Shown: positions 63,255-64,000 of the stretch, one piece after another
Layout: the number at the start of each line of letters is the position of its first letter
Position numbering within the stretch: position 1 is the stretch's first letter
Assembly: GCA_963662175.1 (NCBI GenBank)
Contig: OY759226.1
Span: forward strand, 22,236,946 to 22,300,945
DNA length: 64,000 nucleotides
Source of the DNA: Aradus depressus
Taxonomy: Eukaryota; Arthropoda; Insecta; Hemiptera; Aradidae
Direction of reading: 5' to 3'
Notes under the pieces: model-generated
What the model was told of the DNA's origin: nothing
What the model saw: the letters and a program-made list of their open reading frames with translations, nothing else
The model's database searches: none
Program-made: the position numbers and the translations under genes

Positions 63255-64000
63255 CCCTAGAATGACACCGTGAATTTCGTCACCACTATTGACATCGTGG
63301 GGTGTCTGACAACCCAACTTTATATAATTTTCTTGTAATTTTTTTTTCACATTAATCCAAAATTAATGCAGATTTAATATTTTAGAATGTATGTAATGAA
63401 TATAAAACAAACAAACAAAATTAGAAAGTCATTTTAATTGAATAGGAAAAATATCAAATAAGGATGTAACATGTTGAAAAAGTTAAGAAGTAGATATAGA
63501 TAAAAATACTGTACGAAATTTTATTTATAAGAAAGGTAAAAACTAATTCTTTTTTTTAAACTCAAGTATAGTGTCCATGTAAAAAAAATCACTTTAACAA
63601 GAAATATATACAATTTGCATAGTTACACTCAGTCACAATCAGTGCACTTCATTAGACGATGATCGTTGCACATCGGCCTCTGGCAGCTCATGCAAACCAT
63701 TTTGTATTTTCTATCCTTATCTCTGTTGCATAAAGAGCATCTCATATATTTTCCAGATGGTATAACAATTGCAGTAGATGGAGTTGAGCTTGAGGGTTGA
63801 CCCAAAATTTCATGTATGAGTACTTTCAAAGTTCTACTTAAATGATTGATCTTGGGCCGTTCCACTAAATATGGTTTGAGTAATTGGAATCCAAGTTCAT
63901 TTAAAAAATCTTTTCTGGGCATTGGCTTCCTCCAATTGACCATGCCATACAGTACACCTGCGTTGACATGCGGGGACATCGTCTTGGCACAATGTGGTCG
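63255..64000 (-). mobile_element. piggyBac-type DNA transposon, 3' part, continues beyond the window
   Basis: TTAA (63251-63254) is followed by CCCTAGAATGACACCGTG, a typical piggyBac terminus and target site. The transposase C-terminus lies inside on the minus strand, and about 370 bases of 3' UTR separate it from the terminus. The other end is outside the window. Confidence 0.92.
63629..64000 (-). CDS. piggyBac transposase, C-terminal part (partial at window edge)
   Basis: The reading runs off the right edge and ends at a stop near 63629. It covers the last 120 or so residues of a DDE transposase of the piggyBac family, which excises and inserts DNA at TTAA sites. Visible parts are HVNAGVLYGMVNWRKP, matching the segment after the last catalytic Asp where I-N-A-x-x-LY is typical, then DFLNELGFQLLKPYL. 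A C-terminal cysteine-rich domain follows: RCSLCNRDKDRKYKMVCMSC then PMCNDHRLMKCTDC. The C-x2-C, C-x2-C, C-x-x-H and C-x2-C pairs fit the cross-brace zinc finger that binds the transposon ends. No stop or frameshift interrupts the visible part, unlike every other transposase remnant here. The catalytic Asp residues are outside the window. Confidence 0.93.
   Translation of the reverse strand, partial: RPHCAKTMSPHVNAGVLYGMVNWRKPMPRKDFLNELGFQLLKPYLVERPKINHLSRTLKVLIHEILGQPSSSTPSTAIVIPSGKYMRCSLCNRDKDRKYKMVCMSCQRPMCNDHRLMKCTDCD

Overview
This window looks like AT-rich, repeat-dominated nuclear DNA from an animal, most likely an arthropod (insect or crustacean such as a copepod). The basis is the mix of RTE-, Jockey-, CR1-, I- and R1-like non-LTR retrotransposon remnants, tRNA-derived SINEs, piggyBac, pogo/Tigger-like, hAT and Mutator-like DNA transposons, and Helitrons. 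Species cannot be read from the sequence. There is no operon structure, no prokaryotic gene organisation and no CRISPR array. Almost every open reading frame is either a decayed transposon protein or a shadow inside a repeat.

Only one stretch looks like host coding sequence: a 171-bp candidate exon on the minus strand (1958-2128). It encodes a thrombospondin type-1 repeat with six cysteines, flanked by an AG acceptor and a GTAAAC donor, and it is symmetric (phase 1-1). No partner exon was found. If it is real, most of the remaining 62 kb would be a transposon-filled intron or intergenic DNA upstream of it.

Layout. 1-9.1 kb: RTE, CR1-like and I-like retrotransposon ends (one nested in the other), a non-autonomous hAT with an 8-bp duplication, and a TA-flanked element (Rep-B) split by a 5'-truncated RTE copy. 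9.3-10.1 kb: a 19-bp minisatellite grown inside a MITE. 12-20 kb: foldback elements, a pogo-like MITE, a 141-bp satellite and a Helitron. 20-35 kb: many copies of a dispersed family (Rep-A), SINEs, a foldback MITE, and the paired Rep-C leaders. 35-45 kb: a hairpin, a 958-bp TIR element, a LINE insert with a 19-bp target duplication, RTE, R1-like and Jockey remnants, and a SINE split by a 63-bp tandem repeat. 45-52 kb: a Mutator-like relic, a second Helitron and a pogo-like copy. 52-60 kb: pogo and hAT pieces, nested CR1, a TA-inserted element with an identifiable empty site, and a SINE split by a 488-bp insert with a 9-bp duplication. 60-64 kb: amplified SINE segments, then the terminal repeat and C-terminal transposase of a piggyBac element that runs off the right edge.

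The main value of the window is its nesting. Several insertions can be ordered in time because target duplications or empty-site copies are visible here. The dominant SINE (SINE-1, about 25 copies or pieces) has a tRNA-like head with A and B boxes and a roughly 270-base body. SINE-2 has two copies. Names such as Rep-A, Rep-B, Rep-C, MITE-P, SINE-1 and SINE-2 are local labels used only here.
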